The notes under the pieces are model-generated. The model did not search any database. It saw only the letters and a list, made by a program, of their open reading frames with translations, and was not told the origin of the DNA. Of a DNA stretch of 64,000 nt, positions 26,368-34,058 are shown one piece after another. The stretch lies in NCBI RefSeq assembly GCF_036237315.1, contig NZ_CP108356.1, forward strand, positions 4,584,501 to 4,648,500, read 5' to 3'. Source of the stretch: Streptomyces sp. NBC_01351 (GTDB lineage Bacteria; Actinomycetota; Actinomycetes; Streptomycetales; Streptomycetaceae). The position numbers were made by a program, and so were the translations under genes. How positions within the stretch are numbered: position 1 is the stretch's first letter; every line of letters begins with the position of its first letter.

Positions 26368-27579
26368 ATGCCCGTATGGGACGACCTGGTGGGTCAGGAG
26401 CGGGTCCAGACGCAGCTCGCCGCCGCCGCCCGTGATGCCGACGCACTGGTCACGGCCGTTTCCGAGGGGACCGCGCGGCCCGCGGCCTCCAAGATGACCC
26501 ACGCCTGGCTGTTCACCGGACCGCCGGGCTCGGGGCGGTCCACCGCCGCCCGGGCCTTCGCGGCCGCCCTGCAGTGCACCAGCCCGGACCGCGCCCTCGG
26601 CGGAGAACCGGGCTGCGGGTTCTGCGACGGCTGCCACACCACTGTGATCGGCACGCACGCCGATGTGGAGATCGTCCGCACCGATCTGCTGTCGATCGGT
26701 GTGAAGGAGACCCGCGACCTGGTCCGCCGGGCGCAGCTCTCCCCGGCCGTCGGCCGCTGGCAGGTCATCGTCCTGGAGGACGCCGACCGGCTCACCGAGG
26801 GAGCGGGCAATGTGCTCCTCAAGGCCGTGGAGGAGCCCGCTCCGCGCACGGTGTGGCTGCTCTGTGCGCCCTCGCTGGAGGACGTGCTGCCCACCATCCG
26901 ATCCCGCTGCCGGCACCTGACCCTGCGCACCCCGTCCGTCGACGCCGTCGCCGAGGTGCTGGTGCGGCGCGACGGCATCGAGCCCGCCGTCGCGGCGGCC
27001 GCCGCCCGCGCCACCCAGGGGCACATCGGCCGGGCCCGCCGACTCGCCACCGACGAGGCCGCCCGCTCCCGGCGGTCCTCAGTGCTGAAGCTCCCGCTCC
27101 GCGTCGACGACGTGGGCGGCTGCCTCAAGGCCGCGCAGGAGCTGGTCGACGCCGCCGCCGAGGACGCCAAGCAGGTCGCGGAAGAGGTAGACACCAAGGA
27201 GACCGAGGAACTGAGGGCCGCGCTCGGCGCCGCCGCCGGCACCGGCGGCCGGATGCCGCGCGGTACGGCGGGCGTGATGAAGGAGCTGGAGGACCGGCAG
27301 AAGCGCCGCCGCACCCGTACCCAGCGCGACACCCTCGACCTGGCGCTGACCGACCTCACCGGCTTCTACCGGGACGTGCTGGCCCTGCAGCTCGGCTCTT
27401 CGGTGGCCATCGCAAATGAGGAGATACGGCACGACCTGGACCGGATCGCCCGCGAGTCCGGCCCGGAGCGGACCCTGCGGCGGATCGAGGCGATCATCGC
27501 CTGCCGGGACGCCCTCGACCGGAACGTGGCCCCGCTCCTCGCGGTAGAGGCGATGACGATGTCCCTGCGCGCCGGCTGA
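26368..27579 (+). CDS. holB: DNA polymerase III delta-prime subunit
   Basis: A 403-residue clamp-loader subunit. The N-terminal AAA+ domain has GPPGSGRST (Walker A with Arg in place of Lys, so ATP hydrolysis is not expected, as for delta-prime), a four-Cys zinc module (CTS...CGFCDGC), and the SRC motif in TIRSRCRHL. The C-terminal collar domain is helical. ATG 26368 (MPVWDDLVGQ) is chosen with GAAAGGTGG upstream; GTG 26356 and 26359 are alternatives. It lies directly after tmk. Confidence 0.95.
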   Translation: MPVWDDLVGQERVQTQLAAAARDADALVTAVSEGTARPAASKMTHAWLFTGPPGSGRSTAARAFAAALQCTSPDRALGGEPGCGFCDGCHTTVIGTHADVEIVRTDLLSIGVKETRDLVRRAQLSPAVGRWQVIVLEDADRLTEGAGNVLLKAVEEPAPRTVWLLCAPSLEDVLPTIRSRCRHLTLRTPSVDAVAEVLVRRDGIEPAVAAAAARATQGHIGRARRLATDEAARSRRSSVLKLPLRVDDVGGCLKAAQELVDAAAEDAKQVAEEVDTKETEELRAALGAAAGTGGRMPRGTAGVMKELEDRQKRRRTRTQRDTLDLALTDLTGFYRDVLALQLGSSVAIANEEIRHDLDRIARESGPERTLRRIEAIIACRDALDRNVAPLLAVEAMTMSLRAG

Positions 27580-27635
27580 CCAGGGACCAGGGACAAAGAG
27601 CCAGGGACCAGGGACCAAGGGCCAAGGACCAGGGG
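27580..27635. repeat. Imperfect GGGACCA tandem repeat
   Basis: Right after the holB stop there are six to eight imperfect copies of a 7-base unit (AGGGACC, AGGGACA, AGGGACCA, AAGGGCC, AAGGACC). It is a simple-sequence tract with no coding appearance and may vary between strains. Confidence 0.7.
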
Positions 27636-27796
27636 CTGCCGAGGCCCTGTCCAGGCCCTGTTGACCGGCTCACCCGTACGGGCGGACCGGCCTCCGGGGC
27701 AGGGATCGGCCCCGTTCCCCGCCCTGCCCGGCGCGCGCCTCCCGCACCGCAGGGCCGTCGGGTGCAGCGGGCCCGATGGGCGGGGTCGGCAGGCCG

Positions 27797-27808
27797 TACG
27801 CTCCGGGG
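27797..27808 (+). promoter_or_regulatory. -10-like box of leaderless peptidase gene
   Basis: TACGCT (27797-27802) ends six bases before ATG 27809, with no Shine-Dalgarno between them apart from a short GGGG. Confidence 0.35.
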
Positions 27809-29356
27809 ATGGACACCAGTCGCCTGCTGCGTACGACCGGAACCGTGATCGCAGCCGCCGGGCTGCTCCTCTCCGGGTGCACCTCGGGAGGATCGGGGGG
27901 ACCCCGGGCCGCCGCGTCCTCCGACGCCCGGATGTCCGTGGACGAGCCCGCGCTGCGCCCGTACTACGAGCAGGAGCTGAGCTGGCGGGAGTGCGGTGTC
28001 CCCGGCTTCGAGTGCGCCACGATGAAGGCCCCGCTGGACTACGCGAAGCCCGGCTCCGGCCAGGACGTCGACATCGCGGTGGCCCGCCGCAAGGCCACCG
28101 GCCCCGGCAAGCGGCTCGGTTCGCTCGTGGTCAACCCGGGAGGCCCGGGCGGCTCAGGCATCGGCTACCTCCAGGCGTACGCGGGCATCGGCTACCCCGC
28201 TCCGGTCCGCGCGCGGTACGACATGGTGTCCTTCGACCCGCGCGGGGTGGACCGCAGCAGCCCCGTCGAGTGCATGACCGGCCCGGCCATGGACAAGTAC
28301 ACCCAGGTGGACCAGACCCCGGACGACGCGGCCGAGCGGGCTCGGCTGGTGGCGGCCTTCAAGGAGTTCGCGGCGGGCTGCGAGGAGCGCTCCGGGCGGA
28401 TCCTGCCGCACGTGTCCACCGTGGACGCCGCCCGGGACATGGACCTGCTGCGCGCGGTGCTCGGCGACGAGAAGCTCACGTACGTCGGAGCCTCGTACGG
28501 CACCTTCCTGGGGGCGACGTACGCGGAGCTGTTCCCCGACCGGGTCGGTCGACTGGTCCTGGACGGTGCGATGGACCCCACCCGGTCCGCGCTGGACCTG
28601 AGCCGGGACCAGACGGCGGGCTTCGAGACGGCCTTCGTCTCCTTCGCCAAGGACTGCGCGAAGCAGCCCGACTGCCCGCTCGGCAAGGGGGGAGCGGAGG
28701 CGATGGGGGAGCGCCTGAAGGAGTTCTTCCGCAAGGCCGACGCCCAGGCCGTCCCCACCGGGGAGCCGGCCCGCCCGCTGGGCGAATACCTCGCGACGAC
28801 CGGGGTGATCGACGCGCTGTACGACGAGAGCGCCTGGCCGCAGCTGCGGGAGGCGCTCACGGCCGCCATGGACGGAGACGGCGCCGCCATGCTCGCCCTC
28901 GCCGACAGCTACTACCAGCGCGAGCCGGACGGCAGGTACGCCAACCTGATGTACGCCAACGCCGCCGTGAACTGCCTTGACCAGCCGCCGGCCTTCAGGG
29001 GCCCGGAGGCCGTGGACGCCGCCCTGCCCTCCTTCGAGAAGGCCTCCCCGGTCTTCGGCGCGTACATGGCCTGGGCCTCCCTGAACTGCACGTACTGGCC
29101 GGTGAAGGCCACGGGCACGGCGAAGCCCCTGACGGGGAAGGGCGCCCCTCCGATCGTGGTGGTGGGCACCACCCGCGACCCGGCGACCCCGTACAAGTGG
29201 GCGGAGGCCCTGGCGGGGCAACTCGAATCGGGCACCCTCCTCACCTACGACGGCGACGGCCACACGGCGTACGGCCGCGGCAGCGACTGCATCGACACGT
29301 CGATCAACACGTACCTCCTGGAGGGCAAGCCCCCGACGGACGGCAAGAAGTGCTGA
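27809..29356 (+). CDS. Secreted tripeptidyl aminopeptidase-type alpha/beta hydrolase (lipoprotein)
   Basis: A 515-residue S33-family peptidase. The signal peptide ends in lipobox LLSGC (Cys25). The alpha/beta hydrolase fold shows LVVNPGGPGGSG (oxyanion region), the nucleophile elbow GASYGT, Asp in GTTRDPATPY and the catalytic His in DGDGHTAYG, with a TAP-like C-terminal domain. It resembles the Streptomyces SlpD/SlpE and Tap enzymes, which remove tripeptides from peptide N-termini outside the cell. It follows holB, as in related genomes. Enzyme class is confident; exact specificity is not. Confidence 0.92.
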   Translation: MDTSRLLRTTGTVIAAAGLLLSGCTSGGSGGPRAAASSDARMSVDEPALRPYYEQELSWRECGVPGFECATMKAPLDYAKPGSGQDVDIAVARRKATGPGKRLGSLVVNPGGPGGSGIGYLQAYAGIGYPAPVRARYDMVSFDPRGVDRSSPVECMTGPAMDKYTQVDQTPDDAAERARLVAAFKEFAAGCEERSGRILPHVSTVDAARDMDLLRAVLGDEKLTYVGASYGTFLGATYAELFPDRVGRLVLDGAMDPTRSALDLSRDQTAGFETAFVSFAKDCAKQPDCPLGKGGAEAMGERLKEFFRKADAQAVPTGEPARPLGEYLATTGVIDALYDESAWPQLREALTAAMDGDGAAMLALADSYYQREPDGRYANLMYANAAVNCLDQPPAFRGPEAVDAALPSFEKASPVFGAYMAWASLNCTYWPVKATGTAKPLTGKGAPPIVVVGTTRDPATPYKWAEALAGQLESGTLLTYDGDGHTAYGRGSDCIDTSINTYLLEGKPPTDGKKC

Positions 29357-29379
29357 CGCCACGCCCCGGCAGAACCCGG

Positions 29380-29409
29380 TTCAAGGCACCCGTCCAGAGC
29401 CTGTAGACT
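29380..29409 (+). promoter_or_regulatory. tRNA-Thr promoter
   Basis: TTCAAG (29380-29385) and TAGACT (29404-29409) are separated by 18 bases and lie about 56 bases before the tRNA. This is the best vegetative-type promoter for the tRNA gene. Confidence 0.55.
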
Positions 29410-29465
29410 TGGCGCCGCTGCTGATGAGAGCCCCTCTTCGAGGGAACACTTGTCTAACCAGCGGT

Positions 29466-29539
29466 GCCGCCTTAGCTCAGTTGGCCAGAGCAACGCACTC
29501 GTAATGCGTAGGTCTCGGGTTCGAATCCCGAAGGCGGCT
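29466..29539 (+). tRNA. tRNA-Thr (anticodon CGT)
   Basis: A complete cloverleaf: acceptor GCCGCCT/AGGCGGC with discriminator T, D-arm, anticodon stem ACGCA/TGCGT enclosing CTCGTAA (anticodon CGT at 29500-29502, reading ACG), and T-arm CGGGTTCGAATCCCG. CCA is not encoded. A terminator follows seven bases later. Confidence 0.96.
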
Positions 29540-29545
29540 CTGTAG

Positions 29546-29582
29546 AACCCCCAGGACTCACTCGCCGTGACCTGGGGGTTTT
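29546..29582 (+). terminator. Intrinsic terminator of tRNA-Thr
   Basis: AACCCCCAGG (29546-29555) pairs with CCTGGGGGTT (29571-29580), followed by TT; a TTTT run spans 29579-29582. Confidence 0.88.
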
Positions 29583-29643
29583 GCTATTTCCGGGGCCGGT
29601 CGGCGCGTGCGTCGGCTGGGGCCCGAGACCCCGTGCCTGAGCC

Positions 29644-29874
29644 TTAGTTCGGATCGGAGCGCTGCTTCGTGATTCGGGCCAGCCATGCCCATCGGGCCAG
29701 TCCGCCGATGGCGAGCGAGGTGAGGATCGCGCCCCAGTCGATGACGTGGGGGAGGCCGGGGAAGAACGCGAAGAAGGCGACGGACGCGGCGGCCCCGGTG
29801 AGGAAGGCGGTGACGCCGGCGCGGCGGCGTTTGGCTTCCCAGGCGGGGTCTTCGGGAGTGGGCTGGATGGTCAT
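29644..29874 (-). CDS. Small membrane protein of the accessory block
   Basis: A 76-residue protein: charged N-terminus (MTIQPTPEDPAWEAKRRR), then two hydrophobic segments (about 19-38 and 44-62) and a basic C-terminal tail. ATG 29874 lies 10 bases after the stop of the frameshifted secreted-protein gene, so they share a transcript. Resembles no family I can name; a holin-like or accessory membrane function is only a guess. Confidence 0.6.
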   Translation of the reverse strand: MTIQPTPEDPAWEAKRRRAGVTAFLTGAAASVAFFAFFPGLPHVIDWGAILTSLAIGGLARWAWLARITKQRSDPN

Positions 29875-29884
29875 GTGCGGCTGC

Positions 29885-30348
29885 TCACTTCGTGATGTGG
29901 TGGCACTGGCCGGCCCGGCGAACGCCGTTGACGTTGATGTACGCGCACGCCTTCCCGTAGTGGGGCAGTTTCTGGGGGGAGTTGTCGCGCATCGGGTTGA
30001 TCTTGCACTCGGTGTGGGTCTTGCCGCGGGAGGTGCGGTATGTCTTGTTGCTGGTGTCCGCGTAGGTGAAGTCGATGCGCCAGTTGCAGAAGCCTGCGTT
30101 GAGGGCTCCAACGAAACCGCAGTCGACGCCGGCGTTCTGGTACGTGATGTTCTTGCCGTCACCGCGGATGATGTGGGTGAACATGCAGCCCGTGGGGACC
30201 TTCATGGTGACGCCTCCGATCTGGTAGTCGAAGGTGGCCACAGGGGTGGAGCCGATGGCGCCGGCGTGCGCCTGTGCGGGGGTAAGACGGCCAGCATGAC
30301 CGTTGTGGCGAGAGCGGCGGTGATTCGCGGCGTCCAGGGCGTGCCCAT
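29885..30348 (-). pseudogene. Secreted Cys-rich protein with frameshift in signal peptide
   Basis: Reading from ATG 30348 (GGAAGGG upstream) gives a good signal peptide, MGTPWTPRITAALATTV followed by MLAVL, but the frame then goes out of register. Adding one C at the C5 run (complement of 30278-30282) restores VLPPAQAHAGAIGSTPVATFDYQIGG, with a signal-peptidase site after AQAHA, joining perfectly to the 118-residue frame at 30241-29885. That mature part has six Cys and a basic, beta-rich look. Either the gene is broken, phase-variable, or the base call is wrong. A TTA codon (30283-30285) lies in the signal peptide. Function unknown. Confidence 0.65.
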
Positions 30349-30484
30349 CCGTTTTCCCTTCCAGCGGAGTGTGTGTGCAGATCGGAACTCCCGCCGGTCG
30401 TCGCAGGGTGCCGCCCCGAGAAGCAATCCACTACGAAGAGTGATTAACGGATCGAAATGCTGACCGCCCGTAACCGTGGCCTCT
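30349..30484. other. Short gap upstream of secreted-protein gene
   Basis: This 136-base stretch separates the PAP2 gene end from the secreted-protein start on the same strand and should hold the latter's promoter. It is AT-richer around 30420-30450. No clear hairpin or promoter pair is seen. Confidence 0.4.
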
Positions 30485-31090
30485 TCAGTGCAGTAGGGCG
30501 AAGGTGATTCCTGCCACCGTTCCGCCCAGGAGCGTTCCCGCGATGACCTGCGCCAGGGTGTGGTCGCGCAGGGCTATGCGGGACCAGCCGATCAGGGCGA
30601 CCAGGGGGTACGCGGTCAGGAGCCACGGGCTGTAGTCCAGGGCGAGCATGACGACGCTGCCGGAGGAGACGGCGGCGTGGACGGAGATCTTCCAGGCGAA
30701 GGTGATGGCCAGGAGGATCGTCAGGGTGGTGACCATTGCCGCGATGAGGGCGACCATCACCTGCGGAGCGTTCAGGAATCTCATCAGCAGGGTGCCGGAA
30801 GTGACCGAGCAGATGATGAAGGCCATGACCACGAGCCGCTGCTGACGTACGCCGAGGTGACGGTCGGCCCAGGTGCCGCGTCGGATGCCGAACTTGATGA
30901 AGAGCACCGGGATGACCGCCGCGAAGAGCGCGCCGAACAGGCCCCAGCCGACCCCGCCCAGTCCGTCGGCGTGCCAGCCGATGAGGAGGGTGACGGCGAT
31001 GATCCAGTTCTTCGGCTCGAAGCCGTCCGTGACGAAGCGGGCGGCGCGGGACTCCGGCGGGGCGGCGGAGACGCTTTCGGTGCTGGTCAC
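30485..31090 (-). CDS. PAP2-like membrane protein
   Basis: A 201-residue membrane protein with about six hydrophobic segments. The C-terminal motif WSRIALRDHTLAQVIAGTLLGG resembles the third phosphatase motif of the PAP2 superfamily (SR...H...D/Q...G), though the first KxxxxxxRP motif is not evident, so enzymatic activity is uncertain. GTG 31090 overlaps the stop of the upstream gene (GTGA), implying coupling. It is the last gene of the XRE/ImmA/membrane/PAP2 cassette. Confidence 0.75.
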   Translation of the reverse strand: MTSTESVSAAPPESRAARFVTDGFEPKNWIIAVTLLIGWHADGLGGVGWGLFGALFAAVIPVLFIKFGIRRGTWADRHLGVRQQRLVVMAFIICSVTSGTLLMRFLNAPQVMVALIAAMVTTLTILLAITFAWKISVHAAVSSGSVVMLALDYSPWLLTAYPLVALIGWSRIALRDHTLAQVIAGTLLGGTVAGITFALLH

Positions 31091-32289
31091 TGGTGGGCCT
31101 TCTGCTGGGCGGAGGGGTGGCTGTCGGGCGAGCGGTGAGCGTGCGCGCCGTGGGTGCGGACGAAGTCCCGTACGGTCTCGTCGGCCCGGGCGGCGTCGAT
31201 CCGCCGGAGCCATTGGGCTTCGGCGTCGAGGTCGAGGTCGAGCTCCGAGTCGTCGCCGGCGGAACCGGCGTCCCGGCGCTGGACGTCGTCGTCCGGGGCG
31301 TGGCCCGCGAGCTTGGCGTGCCGGGCGGTCTCGATCCAGCAGGCCTCCGCGAGGTCCCGCCGGTCGGCGGACGCGGCGGCGTCGGCGGCGTCCCGTTGGG
31401 CGGCCGAGACGTACGGCTGGAGGGCGAGGATCGCGTCGCGGATCTCCACGACCCGGCGGTGCAGCCGCATCCGCAGCTCCCGGCGCCGCAGTTCCTCGGA
31501 GAGCACGACCTCGGGGACGGCTCCGGTCAGGTCCTGCCACAGGGGGAGCAGCGCGCGCAGGTACCACCAGTGCCGGGCTGCCTGCCAGGCCACTCCGACG
31601 GCGGGGACGGAACTGCCCACGAGGATCAGGCCGATGGCGGCGTGCTTCATCGCGTCGGTGATCGTGCTCGCGGCCGCACCGCTGTCGGGTCCGGTCGCCT
31701 CGGTCAGGCGCAGTACGAGGTAGACGGCGCGGGACAAGGCGTACGCAACGCCGGCCGCCGTGCCCGCGCCGAGCAGCCGCAGCCCTGTGCGGAGCCAGCC
31801 CGCACCCGCGTGGCGGCTGGAGCCCCAGAAGAGCCAGGTGGCCATGGCCATGGCGGTGCCCAGGTAGGCGAGCCAGACGAGCAGGTAGCAGGTGGCCGGG
31901 ACGGATCCGGCGCTGCGCTCGAAGAAGTCCTCGACCTGGGTCCGGCGCGGTACGAAGGCGAACAGCACGGTCAGCCCGGCCATGGTCGCCCCGGCGGCGG
32001 CCATCCGCAGCCGCAGCCCGAGGGGGCTGTGGGGCCGCGTGATGACGTAGACGAACTCCAGAACGGCCGCCGCCGCCACGACGCCCAGGTACTGCTTGAG
32101 CAGCGTCGACAGGTTGTTGATGCCGGTGCCACCGTCGATGGAGTGCATGACGTCCGGCCGGCGCAGGGTCATGGCCAGCGTCAGCGCGGCGAAGGCGATC
32201 CACAGGGTGCGCTGCTTCGACGACCGTACGGCCGAGGGGGCACGCCAGAGGGCGACCAGCCACAGCAGGACCAGGACGACGGTGGTCAT
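31087..32289 (-). CDS. MAB_1171c-type multi-pass membrane protein
   Basis: A 400-residue protein: seven or so hydrophobic segments in residues 1-245, then a cytoplasmic helical domain (LSEELRRRELRMRLHRRVVEIRDAI) and an acidic, His-rich tail. The layout and the RLHRRVVEIRDAILAL-type region match the actinobacterial family called MAB_1171c putative transporter (DUF6545-like), usually found beside XRE and ImmA/IrrE genes. No transport motif is visible, so the transporter label is nominal. It starts 10 bases after the ImmA stop. Confidence 0.75.
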   Translation of the reverse strand: MTTVVLVLLWLVALWRAPSAVRSSKQRTLWIAFAALTLAMTLRRPDVMHSIDGGTGINNLSTLLKQYLGVVAAAAVLEFVYVITRPHSPLGLRLRMAAAGATMAGLTVLFAFVPRRTQVEDFFERSAGSVPATCYLLVWLAYLGTAMAMATWLFWGSSRHAGAGWLRTGLRLLGAGTAAGVAYALSRAVYLVLRLTEATGPDSGAAASTITDAMKHAAIGLILVGSSVPAVGVAWQAARHWWYLRALLPLWQDLTGAVPEVVLSEELRRRELRMRLHRRVVEIRDAILALQPYVSAAQRDAADAAASADRRDLAEACWIETARHAKLAGHAPDDDVQRRDAGSAGDDSELDLDLDAEAQWLRRIDAARADETVRDFVRTHGAHAHRSPDSHPSAQQKAHQ

Positions 32290-32299
32290 ACGCGCGGCC

Positions 32300-32914
32300 T
32301 CACGATCTGCGGTCTCTGGGGGTGTCGGTGGAGGGGCGGATGGGGTGGCCGAGGGCGTCGCCCAGCCGGTTCAGCACGGGATTCGTGGTGGCCTCGCGGT
32401 CGAGGACGCGGTGGCTGAGAATCGTCGCCAGGAGTTCGGCGTCCTTCTCCTCGTTGTCGCTGTAGCTGGTGCGTCCGAGGATGTGGAGGACCTGGTCGAG
32501 GTCGATTCCGAGGTCGTCGTCCTCGTCTTCCTCGTTGTTGTCGTTGTCGTCGTTGTCCGGCTCGTCGTTTTTGGTCGTCTGGCCGGGCGGCAGCAGCCTG
32601 GTGGCGTACGCGGGGCGGTCGGCGTCCGGTGAGCCGTGGCCGAGGAGCAGGTGGGCGAGCTCGTGCAGCACGATCTGGAGCTTGTGGAGGGCGCTGGTCG
32701 CCGGCTCGTAGAAGATCAGGTCCACGCTCTCGGTGGCCACCAGGACCCCGCAGGGCATGCTGCTGTTGGGGGCGCCTTCCAGGGCGACCAGGCGCACCGG
32801 GCGGCCGCGCTGGGCGGCGATGCCCTCGCACAGGGCGTCGAGGGTGAAGGGGCGCGGGATGGTGACCACGTCGGCGACGGCCTCGCAGCGGGCGCGGCGG
32901 CGCGTGAAGTACAT
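32300..32914 (-). CDS. ImmA/IrrE-family metallopeptidase
   Basis: A 204-residue protein with zinc-peptidase motif HELAH at residues 84-88 (IVLHELAHLLLGH) and a later Glu-containing helix (EKDAELLATIL) as third ligand candidate. Between them, residues 117-140 are an almost purely Asp/Glu/Asn stretch encoded by GTC/GTT/CTC triplet repeats on the plus strand. ImmA proteins cleave XRE repressors, so the upstream XRE gene is the likely substrate. ATG 32914 starts the protein; there is a 246-base gap to the XRE gene. Confidence 0.85.
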   Translation of the reverse strand: MYFTRRRARCEAVADVVTIPRPFTLDALCEGIAAQRGRPVRLVALEGAPNSSMPCGVLVATESVDLIFYEPATSALHKLQIVLHELAHLLLGHGSPDADRPAYATRLLPPGQTTKNDEPDNDDNDNNEEDEDDDLGIDLDQVLHILGRTSYSDNEEKDAELLATILSHRVLDREATTNPVLNRLGDALGHPIRPSTDTPRDRRS

Positions 32915-33089
32915 GCGGTCCCTCGCTGACCGGGCAGACCCGGGCCGACCGGAGGCCCCAGCTGAGCCGTGACGTCCCGCCGAAGTGTTGTCCGCAAAGC
33001 GGAGCGAACGGATTGTCGCGCGAGCCTAGGTGATGGCGTGCGCATGCTCAAGGGGCCCCTGGGCGCACCGGTGCATTCCGGCCGCAGGT

Positions 33090-33158
33090 GGCTCGGCTCG
33101 GCTCGGCTCGGTTCGGCGGTTCGGTTCGGCGGTTCGGTCAGGCTCGGTTCGGCTCGCG
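33090..33158. repeat. GGCTC/GGTTC short tandem repeat
   Basis: About 12 imperfect pentamer or octamer units (GGCTC, GGTTC, GGCGGTTC) fill the 3' side of the gap between the XRE and ImmA genes and stop at the XRE stop codon. Such tracts can expand or contract. Confidence 0.75.
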
Positions 33159-33160
33159 CG

Positions 33161-33670
33161 TCAGGGCTTCGTGTTGTCCGGCGCGCGGCCGGGCGGCGAC
33201 TCCGGCAAGCCCTCCAGCCTGCGTGCCTGGTCGATCACGCCGCGGATCGCCTGGATGCTCCCGGCCGACAGGCCGTTCATGCGCAGCGCGACGTCCCGTA
33301 CGTCGCTGTCCTCCAGGACCTTCACCAGCTCCCGCTGAGCACGGGTCAGCTCGACCCGCTCCTTGATCCGGGCGAGCTTGGCGTCGACCCGCACGGCTAC
33401 GGCCTCGTCGAAGAAATAGGTCACCGGAACGCCGAAGAAGCCCGCGATCACGGTGAGGGTGCTGACCTTCGGGTCGATGATCTCGCCCTTGCGGATCTTC
33501 TGGATCGTGGCGTGCGAGACCGTCGGCCCGTCGGGCCCCGCCTTCGTGCGGATCCCCTCGGCGATCTCCATGTAGCTGAGCGGGCCCCGGCCCGGGGGAT
33601 GGATGGTGCTGATCAGGTGGTCGAGCTTCTGCGCGATGCTGCGCCCGCTCGCCGGTTCCCGGCTCTCCAC
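33161..33670 (-). CDS. XRE-family transcriptional regulator
   Basis: A 169-residue repressor-type protein. The HTH lies in residues 30-85 (SYMEIAEGIRTKAG, VSHATIQKIRKGE, LTVIAGFFGVPVTYFFDE), the pattern of ImmA-linked XRE regulators; the C-terminal half is helical with SAGSIQAIRGVIDQAR. GTG 33670 has GAGGGGTGG upstream. It heads the cassette and is probably autoregulated through repeats at 33696-33740. Confidence 0.85.
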   Translation of the reverse strand: MESREPASGRSIAQKLDHLISTIHPPGRGPLSYMEIAEGIRTKAGPDGPTVSHATIQKIRKGEIIDPKVSTLTVIAGFFGVPVTYFFDEAVAVRVDAKLARIKERVELTRAQRELVKVLEDSDVRDVALRMNGLSAGSIQAIRGVIDQARRLEGLPESPPGRAPDNTKP

Positions 33671-34058
33671 TCGACCACCCCTCGCTGATGTGAATCAAAG
33701 TTTACGGACGAGGATAGCGGCGCGCACCGCGTAAAGTTTGTTTGACAACCCCGAGGGGCCCTCGGCATGCTGAGGGGGGCCCGTAAAACAAAGGTGACGG
33801 CGTCGCGTGCGTCCACGGGGGAAGGCATGCGGCGCGGTCGGCCAGGGGGCGGGCCGCGGGGGAGGTACAGGGGGGACGGGGGTCGGGTTGGGGGCGCACA
33901 GGCGCTCCCAGCCCGGCATGCCGTAGGTCCGTTGGCCGGGCCTTGCCCAGTGGAGCCGTGAGTGTCCGCGCACGACGCGGAGGCTGAGGTCGCCGGGGCA
34001 GGGGGCCGGGGCTACGTTGAGGGGGTGGGGGTTCTCTTCGCGTGGTAGGAGGCCCGGG
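33671..34058. other. Divergent region between XRE cassette and serine hydrolase
   Basis: This 388-base gap contains the paired AAAGTTT sites (33696-33740), a C/G-rich stretch (33770-33900) and ends with TAGGAGGCCCGGG before ATG 34059. No gene with plausible bias was found. Confidence 0.5.
33696..33740. promoter_or_regulatory. Putative operator pair of the XRE cassette
   Basis: CAAAGTTTAC (33696-33705) and GTAAAGTTTG (33731-33740) form an inverted repeat with nine of ten positions matching and a 25-base gap, located 26-70 bases before the XRE start in an AT-rich patch. Such spacing suits a repressor that binds two sites. Confidence 0.45.

Noticed and set aside
29519..29539. tRNA-Thr 3' end as an attachment site with a second copy downstream
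   Set aside because: No second copy of the T-arm/acceptor 3' sequence and no integrase gene were found within the window.
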